DNA of 64,000 nt from Cohnella sp. CFH 77786. GTDB lineage: Bacteria > Bacillota > Bacilli > Paenibacillales > Paenibacillaceae. The notes beneath the pieces are model-generated. The model saw nothing but the letters and a program-made list of their open reading frames with translations. It was not told the origin of the DNA and did not search any database. Positions 26,385 through 36,485 of the stretch are shown one piece after another (within the stretch, counting starts at the first letter, position 1; each line of letters begins with the position of its first letter). Made by a program: the position numbers and the translations under genes. The stretch spans positions 186,001 to 250,000 of the forward strand of contig NZ_WJIB01000011.1 in assembly GCF_019400745.1 (NCBI RefSeq). The letters run 5' to 3'.

Positions 26385-29057
26385 ATGTCCGAAACGCCTG
26401 AACGGCTGCAGACCGAAATGCCGACGACGTACGATCCGAAGGTCGCGGAGCAGAAATGGTACGAAGCCTGGATCCGGAACGGTTACTTCCAAGCCGGCCG
26501 GCGTCAAGGCGCCCCCAAATATTCCATCGTCATCCCCCCTCCGAACGTGACGGGCGTGCTGCACATCGGGCACGCGCTCGATTTTACGCTGCAGGATATT
26601 CTGATCCGTTTCAAACGGATGCAGGGGTTCGATGCGCTCTGGCTGCCGGGCACCGATCATGCGGGGATCTCCACGCAAACGAAGGTGGAGCAGAAGCTCC
26701 GAGAGGAAGGCAAAACGCGTTACGATCTGGGACGCGAAGCTTTCTTGGAGAAAGTGTGGGAGTGGAAAGAACAGTATGCCGGTACCATCCGGAGCCAGTG
26801 GGCCAAAATGGGGCTGAGCCTCGACTATTCCCGCGAGCGTTTTACGCTGGATGAGGGCTTGTCCCAAGCCGTGCGCGAGGTGTTCGTCCGGCTCTACGAG
26901 AAAGGCCTGATTTACCGCGGCAAGCGGATCATCAACTGGGATCCGGCCGCCAGGACCGCGCTCTCCGACATCGAAGTCGAGTACAAAGAGGTGAACGGCC
27001 ACCTCTATCATCTGAAATATCCGCTCGCGGAAGGCGGGGGCTACTTGACCGTGGCGACCACCCGGCCGGAAACGATGCTGGGCGACACGGCCGTTGCGGT
27101 GCATCCGGAGGATCCCCGCTACAAGCATTTGATCGGCAAGAAGCTTCTCCTTCCGATCGTGAATCGAGAAATTCCGATCATCGCGGACGAATACGTCGAT
27201 CAAGAATTCGGCAGCGGCGCGGTGAAGATCACGCCGGCCCACGATCCGAACGATTTCGAGGTCGGCATGCGCCACGACCTGCCGCAAATCACCGTCATGG
27301 ACGAAAGCGGCAAGATGAACGCCGAAGCCGGTCCCTACCAGGGCATGGACCGCGCCGAATGCCGCAAGGCGATCGTCAAGGACCTGCAGGAGCAGGGCGT
27401 GCTTATCAAAATCGACGACCACGTGCACCAGGTGGGCCACAGCGAGCGCTCCGGCGCCGTCGTCGAGCCTTATTTGTCGACGCAATGGTTCGTGTCGATG
27501 AAGCCGCTGGCCGAGAAAGCGATCGAGAAGCAGAAATCCGGCCAAGGCGTGAACTTCGTGCCCGATCGGTTCGAGAAAATCTACTTGCATTGGATCGAAA
27601 ACGTCCGCGATTGGTGCATTTCCCGCCAGCTGTGGTGGGGACACCGGATTCCGGCGTGGTACTGCGACTCCTGCGGAGGCATGCACGTCTCGCGCGAAGA
27701 TATGCAAGCCTGTCCGGCGTGCGGCAGCTCTTCGCTCCGGCAGGACGAGGACGTGCTGGACACGTGGTTCAGCTCCGGCCTGTGGCCGTTCTCCACGATG
27801 GGCTGGCCGGACGAAGCGTCCGGGGACCTGAAGAAGTATTACCCGACGGACGTGCTCGTTACCGGCTACGACATCATCTATTTCTGGGTCGCCCGGATGA
27901 TCTTTACCGCCCTCGAATTCACGGACAAGAATCCGTTCCGGGACGTGCTGATCCACGGTCTCGTCCGCGACGCGGAAGGCCGCAAAATGTCGAAGTCGCT
28001 CGGCAACGGCGTCGATCCGCTCGACGTCATCGCCGAATACGGCACCGACGCGATGCGTTTCATGCTCTCGACGGGCAGCACGCCGGGACAGGATCTGCGC
28101 TACCGGACGGAGAAAGTCGAACAGGCGCGCAATTTCGCCAACAAGATCTGGAACGCGTCCCGCTTCGCTCTGATGAACTTGGAAGGCTTCCGGGCGGAAG
28201 ACATCGACCTGTCCGGACCGCTGTCCACGGCGGACCGCTGGATCCTTCACCGGTTCGGCGAAACGGCGCGCGACATTACCCGGTTGATGGAAGGGTACGA
28301 ATTCGGCGAGACGGGCCGTTTGCTGTACAACTTCATCTGGGACGATCTGTGCGACTGGTACATCGAGTTCGCCAAGCTGACGCTGTACGGCGAAGACCCC
28401 GCGGCGAAGCGGAGCACCCAGTCCGTGCTCGCGTACGTGCTGGACCGTACGCTGCGCCTGCTGCACCCGTTCATGCCGTTCCTGACCGAAGAAATCTGGC
28501 AGCATCTCCCGCACGAAGCGGGCGAGACGATCACGCTCGCAACTTGGCCGAGCGACGAGGCTTCCTTCGAAGCCGAAGACGCCGTTCGGGAAATGAATCT
28601 GCTCATGGATACGATCCGAGCCGTACGGAACATCCGCGCCGAGGTGAACGTGTCGCCCGGCAAGAAGGTCGAGCTGCTCGTGAAGCCGACCGGAACCGCC
28701 GAGGACAATATCCTGCGCCGCAACGAGGCGTACGTGCGCCGCTTCTGCAATACGTCGGCGTTTACGCTGGATAGCGGCCTGACGCCGCCCGATAAGGCGA
28801 TGACCGCGATCGTGACCGGGGCGGAGCTGTATTTGCCAATCGCCGGGCTGATCGACATCGGCCAGGAAATCGCCCGTCTGGAGAAGGAGCTCGCGAACCT
28901 GAACGCCGAAGTGGAGCGGGTCGAGAAGAAGCTGAACAACGAAGGCTATTTGGCCAAAGCGCCCGCCCACGTCGTCGAGCAGGAGCGCGCCAAAGGACAG
29001 GATTATCAGCAGAAGCGGGACAAAGTGCTGGCCCGGATCGCCGAGCTGCGCGGATGA
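26385..29057 (+). CDS. valS: Valyl-tRNA synthetase
   Basis: Class Ia synthetase charging tRNA(Val). 890 residues with the HIGH-type signature [12 protein letters not shown], the editing (CP1) domain including [13 protein letters not shown], the KMSKS loop [11 protein letters not shown], anticodon-binding domain and the C-terminal coiled coil (about 820-890). A short CxxC pair (CDSCGG, CPACGS) lies in the zinc-ribbon insert. AAGGAGG precedes ATG 26385. Controlled by the T-box leader. valS-folC order as in Bacillus. Confidence 0.97.
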   Translation: MSETPERLQTEMPTTYDPKVAEQKWYEAWIRNGYFQAGRRQGAPKYSIVIPPPNVTGVLHIGHALDFTLQDILIRFKRMQGFDALWLPGTDHAGISTQTKVEQKLREEGKTRYDLGREAFLEKVWEWKEQYAGTIRSQWAKMGLSLDYSRERFTLDEGLSQAVREVFVRLYEKGLIYRGKRIINWDPAARTALSDIEVEYKEVNGHLYHLKYPLAEGGGYLTVATTRPETMLGDTAVAVHPEDPRYKHLIGKKLLLPIVNREIPIIADEYVDQEFGSGAVKITPAHDPNDFEVGMRHDLPQITVMDESGKMNAEAGPYQGMDRAECRKAIVKDLQEQGVLIKIDDHVHQVGHSERSGAVVEPYLSTQWFVSMKPLAEKAIEKQKSGQGVNFVPDRFEKIYLHWIENVRDWCISRQLWWGHRIPAWYCDSCGGMHVSREDMQACPACGSSSLRQDEDVLDTWFSSGLWPFSTMGWPDEASGDLKKYYPTDVLVTGYDIIYFWVARMIFTALEFTDKNPFRDVLIHGLVRDAEGRKMSKSLGNGVDPLDVIAEYGTDAMRFMLSTGSTPGQDLRYRTEKVEQARNFANKIWNASRFALMNLEGFRAEDIDLSGPLSTADRWILHRFGETARDITRLMEGYEFGETGRLLYNFIWDDLCDWYIEFAKLTLYGEDPAAKRSTQSVLAYVLDRTLRLLHPFMPFLTEEIWQHLPHEAGETITLATWPSDEASFEAEDAVREMNLLMDTIRAVRNIRAEVNVSPGKKVELLVKPTGTAEDNILRRNEAYVRRFCNTSAFTLDSGLTPPDKAMTAIVTGAELYLPIAGLIDIGQEIARLEKELANLNAEVERVEKKLNNEGYLAKAPAHVVEQERAKGQDYQQKRDKVLARIAELRG

Positions 29058-29072
29058 CGGGGGGATGACCGA

Positions 29073-30452
29073 ATGAAGGACGAAGGCCAGGCGCAAGCGT
29101 TCCGATCGGCTGCCGAAGCGGTGGACTGGATCACCGGACTCATGCCCGTGATCGGGATCCGGCCCGGATTGGAACGGATGACCCTGCTCATGGAACGGTT
29201 CGGCAACCCCCACCTGCGGCTGAAATTCATTCATGTCGCGGGCACGAACGGCAAGGGCTCCGTATGCGCCTATTTGACCCATGCGCTTCGCCAATGCGGG
29301 TATGACGTGGGGACATTCACGTCCCCTTACTTGACTTCTTACTCCAACCGGCTTCAATACAATGAGCGGGATATCCCCGAGGATACGCTGCTGCAGCTTG
29401 CCAATCGGATCAAACCGGAAGCCGACGCGCTGGCGGGGACCGAGTGGGGGCCGCCGACGATGTTCGAGGTGACGACGGCCCTCGCCCTTCTCTACTACGG
29501 CACGGTCGCTTATCCGGACTATGTAGTATGGGAGACGGGAATGGGCGGACGCCTCGACGTGACCAATATCGTCACGCCGGTCGTCAGCGTCATCACGAAC
29601 GTCGGGCACGACCACATGGATATGCTGGGGCCGACGCTGGCCGATATTGCCCGGGAAAAGGCCGGCATCATCAAGCCGGGGGTACCGGTCGTCACGACGG
29701 AATTGAACCCGGAGACGCTGGCCATTTTCCGGGAGAAGGCGAAGTCCTGCCGTTCGACGATGTATTCGCTTGGCGAGCACTTCCATTGCGAGACGGTGTC
29801 GGCGGCAGAGGATGAGCAGACGTTCGCGTTCTCCGGACCGTTTCGCGACATTCCGTCGCTCACTATCTCGCTGAACGGCATCCACCAACAGAAGAACGCG
29901 GCGGCCGCCGTCATGACGCTGGAGGTTTTGAGGCAGTATTATGCTCTGATCGTGGAAGACGGCGATTTGGCGGAAGGTTTGCGCAAGGCCGCCTGGCCGG
30001 GGCGCCTCGAAATGGTTTCGCGGGAGCCCCGGATCCTGCTGGATGGGGCGCATAATCCGGAAGGCATGGAGGCGCTTGCCGCGGCGCTTCGGGACATCTA
30101 CCGCTTCGACCGCCTGAACGTGATGATCGCCATGATGCCGAATAAGAATCACGAACATTCCTTGCGGCATATACTACCAATGGTGGATTTGCTCGTCATT
30201 ACGGAACCCGATTTCCATAAAAAAATGAAGGCCGATGACCTTGCCGACGTCGCCAGGCGTCTGCGGGGAAATACCGGCCGCCCGGCTGAGATCGTGGCGG
30301 AGCCGGATTGGCGCAAGGCTCTCTCGCTGCTGACCGGAACGGAGGACGCCTCGTCCCCCGGTACCCTTCATGTCGTCACCGGCACGCTGTACCTGATCGC
30401 CGATGTCCGCTCCTGGCTGCTTCATGGAACGAAATCTGAAAAAGGCTGGTGA
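29073..30452 (+). CDS. folC: Bifunctional folylpolyglutamate synthase / dihydrofolate synthase
   Basis: Adds glutamate to dihydropteroate and to folates. Mur-ligase fold, 459 residues, with P-loop [10 protein letters not shown], the folate motif [16 protein letters not shown] and [12 protein letters not shown]. Sixteen bases after valS, so the two share the T-box transcript. The C-terminus runs up to the murC start region. Confidence 0.94.
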   Translation: MKDEGQAQAFRSAAEAVDWITGLMPVIGIRPGLERMTLLMERFGNPHLRLKFIHVAGTNGKGSVCAYLTHALRQCGYDVGTFTSPYLTSYSNRLQYNERDIPEDTLLQLANRIKPEADALAGTEWGPPTMFEVTTALALLYYGTVAYPDYVVWETGMGGRLDVTNIVTPVVSVITNVGHDHMDMLGPTLADIAREKAGIIKPGVPVVTTELNPETLAIFREKAKSCRSTMYSLGEHFHCETVSAAEDEQTFAFSGPFRDIPSLTISLNGIHQQKNAAAAVMTLEVLRQYYALIVEDGDLAEGLRKAAWPGRLEMVSREPRILLDGAHNPEGMEALAAALRDIYRFDRLNVMIAMMPNKNHEHSLRHILPMVDLLVITEPDFHKKMKADDLADVARRLRGNTGRPAEIVAEPDWRKALSLLTGTEDASSPGTLHVVTGTLYLIADVRSWLLHGTKSEKGW

Positions 30453-30459
30453 AACGTCG

Positions 30460-31845
30460 TTGCGAACAGCTGAACGTGTACATTTTATCGGCATCGGGGG
30501 CTATGGCATGAGCGCCATCGCCCGCGTCATGCTGGAGATGGGCTATCAAGTTTCCGGCTCCGATGTCGCTTCCCAGGAGCTGACGGACAAACTGGCCGCC
30601 AAAGGGGCTCGGATCTATATCGGCCATGAACCGGAACACGTGCGGGGCGCCGATCTGGTCGTCTATTCCACGGCCTTGCCCAAAGACAACGTCGAACGGC
30701 AGGCGGCCGAACAACTCAACATTCCGACCCTTCATCGTTCGCAAATGCTGGCCAGGCTGCTGAACGCCCGCATCGGCGTCACGGTGGCGGGGGCGCACGG
30801 CAAAACGACGACCTCGTCCATGATCGCCCTGGTAATGGAAACGTGCGGGCTTGATCCGACCTATATCATCGGCGGGGAAATCGTGAACGTCGGCACGAAC
30901 GCCAAAGCCGGCAAAGGCGATTACGTCGTGGCGGAGGCGGACGAAAGCGACGGCTCTTTTCTCCAATACGTTCCGGCCGTCGCCGTCGTGACGAATATCG
31001 AAGCCGACCACCTCGAGAACTACGACGGCGACTTCGGCAAGCTGAAGGACGCTTACGTCTCCTACCTGCGCAACGTCCGCGAAGGCGGCGTCGCCGTGGT
31101 GGGCACGGACGACGAGAACGTCCGATCGATCTTGCCGCGGGTCCGGGAAACGCGGATCGTCACGTTCGGAATCGAAGCCGAAGCCGAATACATGGCGTCC
31201 GATATCCGGCTGGGCGACCGTTGCGTCTCCTTCAACGTCCGCAGGGGCCCCGAGACGCTCGGAGAGGTTTCCTTGTCGGTGCCGGGGCGCCATAACGTCT
31301 ATAATGCGCTGGCCACGGTGATCGTCTGTCTCGAAGCCGGCGTTCCGTTCGCGCGCATCGCCGAAGCGATCCGGGAGTTTCGCGGCGCCAAGCGGCGGTT
31401 CCAGGTGCTCGGAGAAGTGAAGGACATGCTGGTCATCGATGATTACGCGCACCATCCGACGGAAATCCAGGCGACGATCCAGGCGGCCAAAGCGACCGGC
31501 AAGCGGATCATCGCCGTTTTCCAGCCCCAGCGGTACACGCGGACCTATTTCCTGCTCGACGCGTTCAGCCGCGCGTTCGCGGATGCCGACGAGGTGATCA
31601 TCACCGATATTTATTCCCCGGCCGGCGAGCAGCGCATCGAAGGCGTGACGTCGCAGAAGCTCGTGGAATTGATCGCGAGCAACAGCAACCCGAACGTATC
31701 CTACGTTCCGACGAAGGAAGAAGTGCTTGCCCGCCTCGCGGATCGGGTGAAGCCCGGCGATCTCGTCCTGACGATGGGAGCGGGCGACATTTGGAAAGCG
31801 GCCGAAGGCCTTGCGCGATTGCTTCGGGAACGCGATCCGGTCTGA
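30460..31845 (+). CDS. murC: UDP-N-acetylmuramate--L-alanine ligase
   Basis: Adds L-Ala to UDP-MurNAc, the first amino acid of the peptidoglycan stem. Begins with the Rossmann motif [16 protein letters not shown], then the P-loop [19 protein letters not shown] and [10 protein letters not shown] typical of MurC. TTG 30460 has GGTGA 7 nt upstream and gives the family-like N-terminus; ATG 30424, overlapping folC, is the alternative. 461 residues. In Bacillus subtilis murC is elsewhere on the chromosome. Confidence 0.94.
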   Translation: MRTAERVHFIGIGGYGMSAIARVMLEMGYQVSGSDVASQELTDKLAAKGARIYIGHEPEHVRGADLVVYSTALPKDNVERQAAEQLNIPTLHRSQMLARLLNARIGVTVAGAHGKTTTSSMIALVMETCGLDPTYIIGGEIVNVGTNAKAGKGDYVVAEADESDGSFLQYVPAVAVVTNIEADHLENYDGDFGKLKDAYVSYLRNVREGGVAVVGTDDENVRSILPRVRETRIVTFGIEAEAEYMASDIRLGDRCVSFNVRRGPETLGEVSLSVPGRHNVYNALATVIVCLEAGVPFARIAEAIREFRGAKRRFQVLGEVKDMLVIDDYAHHPTEIQATIQAAKATGKRIIAVFQPQRYTRTYFLLDAFSRAFADADEVIITDIYSPAGEQRIEGVTSQKLVELIASNSNPNVSYVPTKEEVLARLADRVKPGDLVLTMGAGDIWKAAEGLARLLRERDPV

Positions 31846-31887
31846 TTTTGTAACCTGGATCACAAAAAAAGAAAATTGTTGCCCGAG

Positions 31888-31909
31888 CCCCCGCCAAAGC
31901 GGGGGTTTT
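31888..31909 (+). terminator. Rho-independent terminator after murC
   Basis: CCCCCGC-CAAA-GCGGGGG followed by TTTTC. Confidence 0.9.
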
Positions 31910-31988
31910 CGTATTTTCAAGCGGACCCAAGGATGGTATGTTATTCCTGTTACTTGATTCATATTTCCTGTCAGGGGTGTTTGTAACG

Positions 31989-33155
31989 ATGACGAAGATG
32001 AAACGATACGCCCGCGCGCTTGCGTTCGCGATAGCCTGCTTGCTGGCGATTCCGGCATGGGCGCATGCCGCGGCTTTAACCGTGACCGTGGACGGCAAAA
32101 CCGTGAAATGGCCGAAGGCCCCGGTCAAGTCCGGTACCACCGTGCTGGTGGACGCCAAAACGCTGCTTCCTCTGCTCGGGGTTTCCTACAGCTACGACAA
32201 GACGAAGAAGAAGCTGACGGCCAAAGCGGAAGGAAATACGCTTATTCTCACGGCCGGATCGAAATCGGCGCTTCTGAACGGCGAGAAAATCGCGCTCAGC
32301 GCGGCGCCTGCCGCCACGAGCGGCGGAATCGACATTCCGGGGGACGCGGCGGCCAGGTCGTTCGGAGGAGAGGCGGTATGGGCGACTTCTGCCAAGTACG
32401 ACATCATGGGCAAAAAGAAATGGACCGCCGTCGTGTCCGGGCAGGTGCTGCCGATCGTCCGCAAGCTGGTGGACTACCAGGAGAAAGAAGACAAGGAAGG
32501 GATCCAGTCCCTCCTGAATTTGGAAGAAGAAGGCGTGTCCGAGTGGTACGAGGCGGAGATGCTCTCCTACGATGCCTATGAACGCGACTTGAATCTCAAG
32601 TCCGCTAAGGTAACCACGGTCGGTCCGGATTACGCGATCGTCGAAGGCGTCCTTGGCGACAGCCTGCTGGAAGGGCCGTACGAACTGGATAAGGATCTGA
32701 CCATGCAATACATGCTGGAGAAGGTAGAGGGCAAATGGATCTTCTCCTATATCGCCGCGTTGAAAGTCGATTATTTGATCCCCGACGAACCGGAGGGGGC
32801 GGCGGAATACAGGGACGGGGTGAACGAGTTCGTGGAAGGGCTCACGGACGCTTTGAATCGAGAGGATGCCGAAGCCTACGCTTCGCTCATGGACCCGTCC
32901 ATCGCCGAGTCGGAGAAGAGCCGGATCCAGGATTTCTTCGACGAACAAGAGCAGGAGACGGAAGCCTACGACGTGCAAATCGTGCACCTTGGCGATGACG
33001 GGGCCGTTTATATCGTCCTGTACGAAACGGTGACCAGCTTGGCGGATCCCGACGAAGACCCGTGGGATTCGCAAACCGTCTACATGCTGATGCCGCAAGA
33101 AGACGGCAAGCTGCGATCGGCGGATGCATACAATCTTGTTTTCGAGCAGGTATAA
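31989..33155 (+). CDS. Secreted stalk-domain (copper amine oxidase N-terminal-like) protein
   Basis: 388 residues. Sec signal peptide with a cut predicted after AWAHA (about residue 22). Residues about 25-125 resemble the copper-amine-oxidase N-terminal 'stalk' domain common in Paenibacillaceae surface proteins (VTVDGKTVKWPKAPVKSG, LLPLLGVSYSYD). The rest (about 140-388) is an acidic region with two related NTF2-like or repeat segments (LVDYQEKEDKEGIQSLL and LTDALNREDAEAYASLM). No oxidase active site is present. Function unknown; probably extracellular. AGGGGTG site before ATG 31989. Confidence 0.82.
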   Translation: MTKMKRYARALAFAIACLLAIPAWAHAAALTVTVDGKTVKWPKAPVKSGTTVLVDAKTLLPLLGVSYSYDKTKKKLTAKAEGNTLILTAGSKSALLNGEKIALSAAPAATSGGIDIPGDAAARSFGGEAVWATSAKYDIMGKKKWTAVVSGQVLPIVRKLVDYQEKEDKEGIQSLLNLEEEGVSEWYEAEMLSYDAYERDLNLKSAKVTTVGPDYAIVEGVLGDSLLEGPYELDKDLTMQYMLEKVEGKWIFSYIAALKVDYLIPDEPEGAAEYRDGVNEFVEGLTDALNREDAEAYASLMDPSIAESEKSRIQDFFDEQEQETEAYDVQIVHLGDDGAVYIVLYETVTSLADPDEDPWDSQTVYMLMPQEDGKLRSADAYNLVFEQV

Positions 33156-33163
33156 CGGTTCAT

Positions 33164-33223
33164 AAAAGTCTCTCCTTTCTCATAGTCTAGTTACTAGACA
33201 TGAGCGCAAGGGAGAGACTTTAT
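33164..33223 (+). promoter_or_regulatory. Long hairpin covering the ribosome-binding site of the SpoIIB-like gene
   Basis: Outer arms AAAGTCTCTCCTT (33165-33177) and AAGGGAGAGACTTT (33208-33221); inner arms CTCAT-A-GTCTAG and CTAGAC-ATGAG around a TTA loop. The AAGGGAGAG Shine-Dalgarno sequence is inside the outer arm, so the folded RNA would block initiation at 33226. There is no strong T-run, so termination alone is less likely. Confidence 0.65.
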
Positions 33224-33225
33224 CC

Positions 33226-34620
33226 ATGCAGCAGAAAGCGAGAATGACGTTCCGTTTCGAACCGGCCAAGCCGTCCAAGCCTGCTGCGTCCCCTTCGGAA
33301 GCGGTCCCGGATAAGCGCGTCTTGGGCACCGAAGAAACCCGTACCGCAACGGGATGTTCCGATTTCGACGTTGACGGGCCGCTGCTGGACGATCCGGCCG
33401 CGCTGGAAGAGATCATTCGGCGGGCCGAACCCGCTCCGTTCCGGACTCGACCTCCGCAGACGGACGCGCGGGAACCGGGGTTCCCGGCCAAACCGGAACA
33501 TTCCAAGAATCCGGAGTTCGGGAAGCAACCGGAGTTCGGAAAGATACCGGAGTACGGGAAGACGCTGGAGTTCGGGATGAATTCCGAGTTCGCTAAGAAT
33601 GCGGAGTTCGTGAAAAATCCGGAGTTCGGGAAGATACCGGAGTCTGCGAATCATCCGGAGATACGGACAAAACGGGATCCCCTCCTCGCTGAAACGCAGG
33701 GAGAGGAGGATATAGAGGCCGGCGGGTGGCCGATTCTGGATGAATCGCTTTATCGAGGCCATAAGTCGGCTGGCAAATTCGCGGGAGGAGAGGGCCCGTC
33801 CTGGTGGAAGGTGTTCGCGTCGGTGGCCGGGGCGATCGGCACCGGCGCGCTGTTCGGCTATCTCGTGCTGACTCTGTTCACGGGCGAAACTCCTTTTCCG
33901 GCATCCGCTTCCCAGGGGTCGGACCAACCCGCCCAAGCGCAAGCGGAATCCGCGGCAGCGTCTTCGCCGTCCGTACCGCCCTCATCTCCGCAAGGTTCCT
34001 CTACGGCACGGGAATGGCCCGCCGAGACGTATTACGTCCTCCAATACGGCGTATTCCAGTCGGAGGAAGGAGCGGCCGCCGCTTTGGAAGAGCTCAAGGG
34101 CAAGGGATACCCGGGCTTCGAGGACCGCTCGGACGGCTTCCGGGTATACGCCGGCGTCGCGGGCACGAAGGAAGAAGCCGAGCTTCTCGCGTCCCAGATG
34201 CAGGGAGTGGAGATATTCGTCAAGCCTTTGGCGGTCGACTCGTGGGTGCCGGCCGTGTCCGAGGGGGCCGAGCAACTTGGCGCGTTCATCGGTCTCAGCC
34301 ACGAGTTGACCCGGGAGCTTGCGAGCTTGTCCGTCTTCGCCCTGCAGGACGAAAACCCTCAGCCGATCGACGCCGACAAATTGGCCAAGCTGCGAGAGAT
34401 CCACGGAAAATGGCTGGAAGCCGCCGGCCGCCTGGACGGGAAGGCTCAGGAGAAAGGGAAAGCGATCGTTCAGGCATTAAACGCCGCGATCGTCTCCGTC
34501 GAGGATTACGGCCGCAATCATTCCCGGTTCCATCTGTGGCGCGTTCAGGCGGACGCGATGCAAGCCGTCGCGGCCGACCGCTCGCTCCGGACTTCGGCCG
34601 CTTCGGGCCAGGGCGGCTGA
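33226..34620 (+). CDS. SpoIIB-like sporulation membrane protein with SPOR domain
   Basis: 464 residues. Order: a disordered, repeat-rich cytoplasmic part (residues about 90-145 repeat PEFGK-type units), one transmembrane helix (about 195-218, ASVAGAIGTGALFGYLVLTLF region), a Ser/Pro linker, a SPOR peptidoglycan-binding domain (about 265-340; YYVLQYGVFQSEEGAAAALEE) and a helical C-terminal part. Position before maf-radC-mreB-minD equals spoIIB in Bacillus, whose product helps septal peptidoglycan thinning at engulfment. Longer than Bacillus SpoIIB, so orthology is inferred from context and topology. Confidence 0.78.
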   Translation: MQQKARMTFRFEPAKPSKPAASPSEAVPDKRVLGTEETRTATGCSDFDVDGPLLDDPAALEEIIRRAEPAPFRTRPPQTDAREPGFPAKPEHSKNPEFGKQPEFGKIPEYGKTLEFGMNSEFAKNAEFVKNPEFGKIPESANHPEIRTKRDPLLAETQGEEDIEAGGWPILDESLYRGHKSAGKFAGGEGPSWWKVFASVAGAIGTGALFGYLVLTLFTGETPFPASASQGSDQPAQAQAESAAASSPSVPPSSPQGSSTAREWPAETYYVLQYGVFQSEEGAAAALEELKGKGYPGFEDRSDGFRVYAGVAGTKEEAELLASQMQGVEIFVKPLAVDSWVPAVSEGAEQLGAFIGLSHELTRELASLSVFALQDENPQPIDADKLAKLREIHGKWLEAAGRLDGKAQEKGKAIVQALNAAIVSVEDYGRNHSRFHLWRVQADAMQAVAADRSLRTSAASGQGG

Positions 34621-34686
34621 TCGGAGGAGGTCCATCCGGAATGAGCGAATTTTAACAATCCCGGCGCGCCAAGGCCTACCAAGACG

Positions 34687-34712
34687 GACAGCTCCTTCGG
34701 GGGCTGTCTTTT
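34687..34712 (+). terminator. Rho-independent terminator after the SpoIIB-like gene
   Basis: GACAGCTCC-TTC-GGGGGCTGTC followed by TTTTC. Confidence 0.82.
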
Positions 34713-34736
34713 CGCATGCTGGGGAAAATTACAACA

Positions 34737-34765
34737 TTGTGGGACTTGTCCGCGGGACGTATAAT
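34737..34765 (+). promoter_or_regulatory. Promoter of the DUF4321-maf-radC unit
   Basis: TTGTGG, 17-bp spacer, TATAAT, about 40 nt before the small membrane protein gene. Confidence 0.65.
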
Positions 34766-34805
34766 GAAGAAATGGGTGTCAAAAAATGGTGGGAGACGGG
34801 GAATC

Positions 34806-35048
34806 ATGAAGAAAAACGGCTGGATTCTTCTTTTGTTCGCGATCTTGGGACTGCTTGCCGGCACGCTGGTCGCGAGGTGGCTGAAGGACGTTCCGGGTCT
34901 TACCTTCCTGACTCGCCCTTTGCCCGTTACCTTGTCGCCCGAGGCGGATCTTGCGGTAATCCGCTTCGATTTGAATCTGCACGTCGAATTTACCTTGCTG
35001 AGCATTGCCGGACTCGCCGTCGCTATCTGGCTGTACCGCAAAATGTAA
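34806..35048 (+). CDS. Small membrane protein, DUF4321-like
   Basis: 80 residues with two hydrophobic helices (about 5-23 and 57-76) separated by a short external segment. Length, topology and location directly before maf match the DUF4321 family of Bacillota; function unknown. ATG 34806 follows GGAGACGGGG; an upstream in-frame ATG at 34716 lies before the promoter and is rejected. Confidence 0.78.
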   Translation: MKKNGWILLLFAILGLLAGTLVARWLKDVPGLTFLTRPLPVTLSPEADLAVIRFDLNLHVEFTLLSIAGLAVAIWLYRKM

Positions 35049-35067
35049 CCCGGAAAGGAAGAACGGC

Positions 35068-35676
35068 ATGACCTTCACGGATCAAGGTCCGACCCTCATT
35101 CTCGCATCATCGTCTCCCCGCAGGCAAGAGTTGGTGCGTCATCTCGGGCTTCCCGTGCTTGTGCGCCCGAGCGATGCCGACGAATGGACGCCCGCGGAAT
35201 GGCCGCCCGCCCGGATCGTCGAGGAGCTGGCGGAGCGGAAAGCCCGAACCGTGTGGGATTCCGCGCGGGGGACGCTGGATATGCCGGCCGTCGTGATCGG
35301 CAGCGATACGATCGTCGCGGTCGACGGGGACGTTCTCGGCAAGCCGAAGGACGAAGAAGATGCCGCCCGGATGCTGTCGCGGCTGGCCGGCCGGTCCCAC
35401 GAGGTATTCACGGGCGTGTGCTGCATCGGACTGCAGGACGGCAAGACGGTCACGGGCCACCGGCGGACCGTCGTCCGCATGCGAGAATTGACTGCGGAAC
35501 AGATTCTGCGCTACATAGCATCGGGAGAACCCCTCGATAAGGCCGGCGCATACGGCATCCAAGGGCTTGGCGCCGTCTTGGTCGACTCCCTGGAAGGCTG
35601 CTACTTCAACGTCGTGGGTCTGCCTTTGTCGTTATTGGCCGACCAACTGGAATCTTTCGGCGTCCTCCTGCCTTGA
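35068..35676 (+). CDS. maf: Maf-family nucleotide pyrophosphatase
   Basis: House-cleaning nucleoside triphosphate pyrophosphatase (dTTP/UTP type in Bacillus) linked to septum formation. Hallmarks: LILASSSPRRQELV at the start, VIGSDTIVAVDG and GKPKDEEDA, DKAGAYGIQG. 202 residues. ATG 35068 has AAGGAAG before it. Precedes radC and the mre-min cluster as in Bacillus. Confidence 0.93.
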   Translation: MTFTDQGPTLILASSSPRRQELVRHLGLPVLVRPSDADEWTPAEWPPARIVEELAERKARTVWDSARGTLDMPAVVIGSDTIVAVDGDVLGKPKDEEDAARMLSRLAGRSHEVFTGVCCIGLQDGKTVTGHRRTVVRMRELTAEQILRYIASGEPLDKAGAYGIQGLGAVLVDSLEGCYFNVVGLPLSLLADQLESFGVLLP

Positions 35677-35753
35677 CGGACGCGGGACGCGGCTGCCGCA
35701 TCATGTCCAAGCCAATTCCGCGGCCGACGCGGGCAGACGAAAGAAGGAAGATG

Positions 35754-36446
35754 ATGTTGGAAACACGCGCTTATCGGCTGAGAGACCTGCCCGAGGAAGA
35801 AAGGCCGAGGGAGAGGATGATCCGGCTCGGGGCGGAAGCGCTGAGCCACGCCGAGCTTCTCGCGATCCTGCTCCGGACCGGAACACGCAAGGAATCCGCG
35901 GTGCATCTCGCCCAGCGCGTGCTGCACGATTGCGGAGGGCTTCGCCGTTTCGCCGAGCGCAACTGGGACGAACTGACCCACATTTCCGGGATCGGTCCGG
36001 CCAAAGCGCTGGAGCTTCAGGCTTGTCTCGAGCTGGGCCGGCGCGTGGCCCGGTCGCGGCTGCCGGAAGCGGCGGCGATCGCGAGTCCGCAGGACGCGGC
36101 CGATTTGCTCATGGAAGAGCTGCGCCGCTTGCGGGAGGAGCATTTCGTGGTGCTGTTCCTGAACACCAAAAACCGGGTGATCGGGCGGCAGACTTTATCC
36201 ATCGGCAGCTTGAACGCCTCGATCGTGCATCCGCGGGAAGTGTTCCGTGCCGCCATCCGGCGCAGCAGCGCCTCCATCCTGTGCGCGCACAACCACCCGA
36301 GCGGGGATCCGACCCCAAGCTCCGAGGACGTGCAGCTGACGCGCAGGCTGGCGCAGGCCGGAGAAGTGGTCGGCATCGAGCTGCTGGATCATATTGTCAT
36401 CGGGGATAACCGCTTTATCAGTTTGAAGGAGTTAGGTTGCTTGTAA
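35754..36446 (+). CDS. radC: RadC-family JAB/MPN-domain protein
   Basis: 230 residues: N-terminal helix-hairpin-helix region (ISGIGPAKALELQACLELG) and the JAMM metal motif HNHPSGDPTPSSED with upstream Glu in LREEHFVVLFLN. Historically called a DNA-repair protein; its actual role is unsettled. Start uncertain: ATG 35754 has AAGAAGG 6 nt upstream; ATG 35751, ATG 35703 and TTG 35673 are in-frame alternatives. Confidence 0.92.
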   Translation: MLETRAYRLRDLPEEERPRERMIRLGAEALSHAELLAILLRTGTRKESAVHLAQRVLHDCGGLRRFAERNWDELTHISGIGPAKALELQACLELGRRVARSRLPEAAAIASPQDAADLLMEELRRLREEHFVVLFLNTKNRVIGRQTLSIGSLNASIVHPREVFRAAIRRSSASILCAHNHPSGDPTPSSEDVQLTRRLAQAGEVVGIELLDHIVIGDNRFISLKELGCL

Positions 36447-36452
36447 TATAAT
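36423..36452 (+). promoter_or_regulatory. Probable mreB promoter inside the end of radC
   Basis: TTGAAG, 18-bp spacer, TATAAT; ends 34 nt before mreB and overlaps the radC stop region. Confidence 0.5.
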
Positions 36453-36485
36453 AATAAGGATTGTCTAAAGCAGGAGGTACCGCAT

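Noticed and set aside
26334-30170. Very long minus-strand open frame (1278 codons) opposite valS and folC
   Set aside because: It is an antisense shadow caused by high GC in codon position 3 of valS/folC; its composition is Arg/His/Pro/Gly rich, with no motif, start signal or domain.
31989-33155. Copper amine oxidase
   Set aside because: Only the N-terminal stalk-like domain is present; the catalytic domain and topaquinone site are missing.
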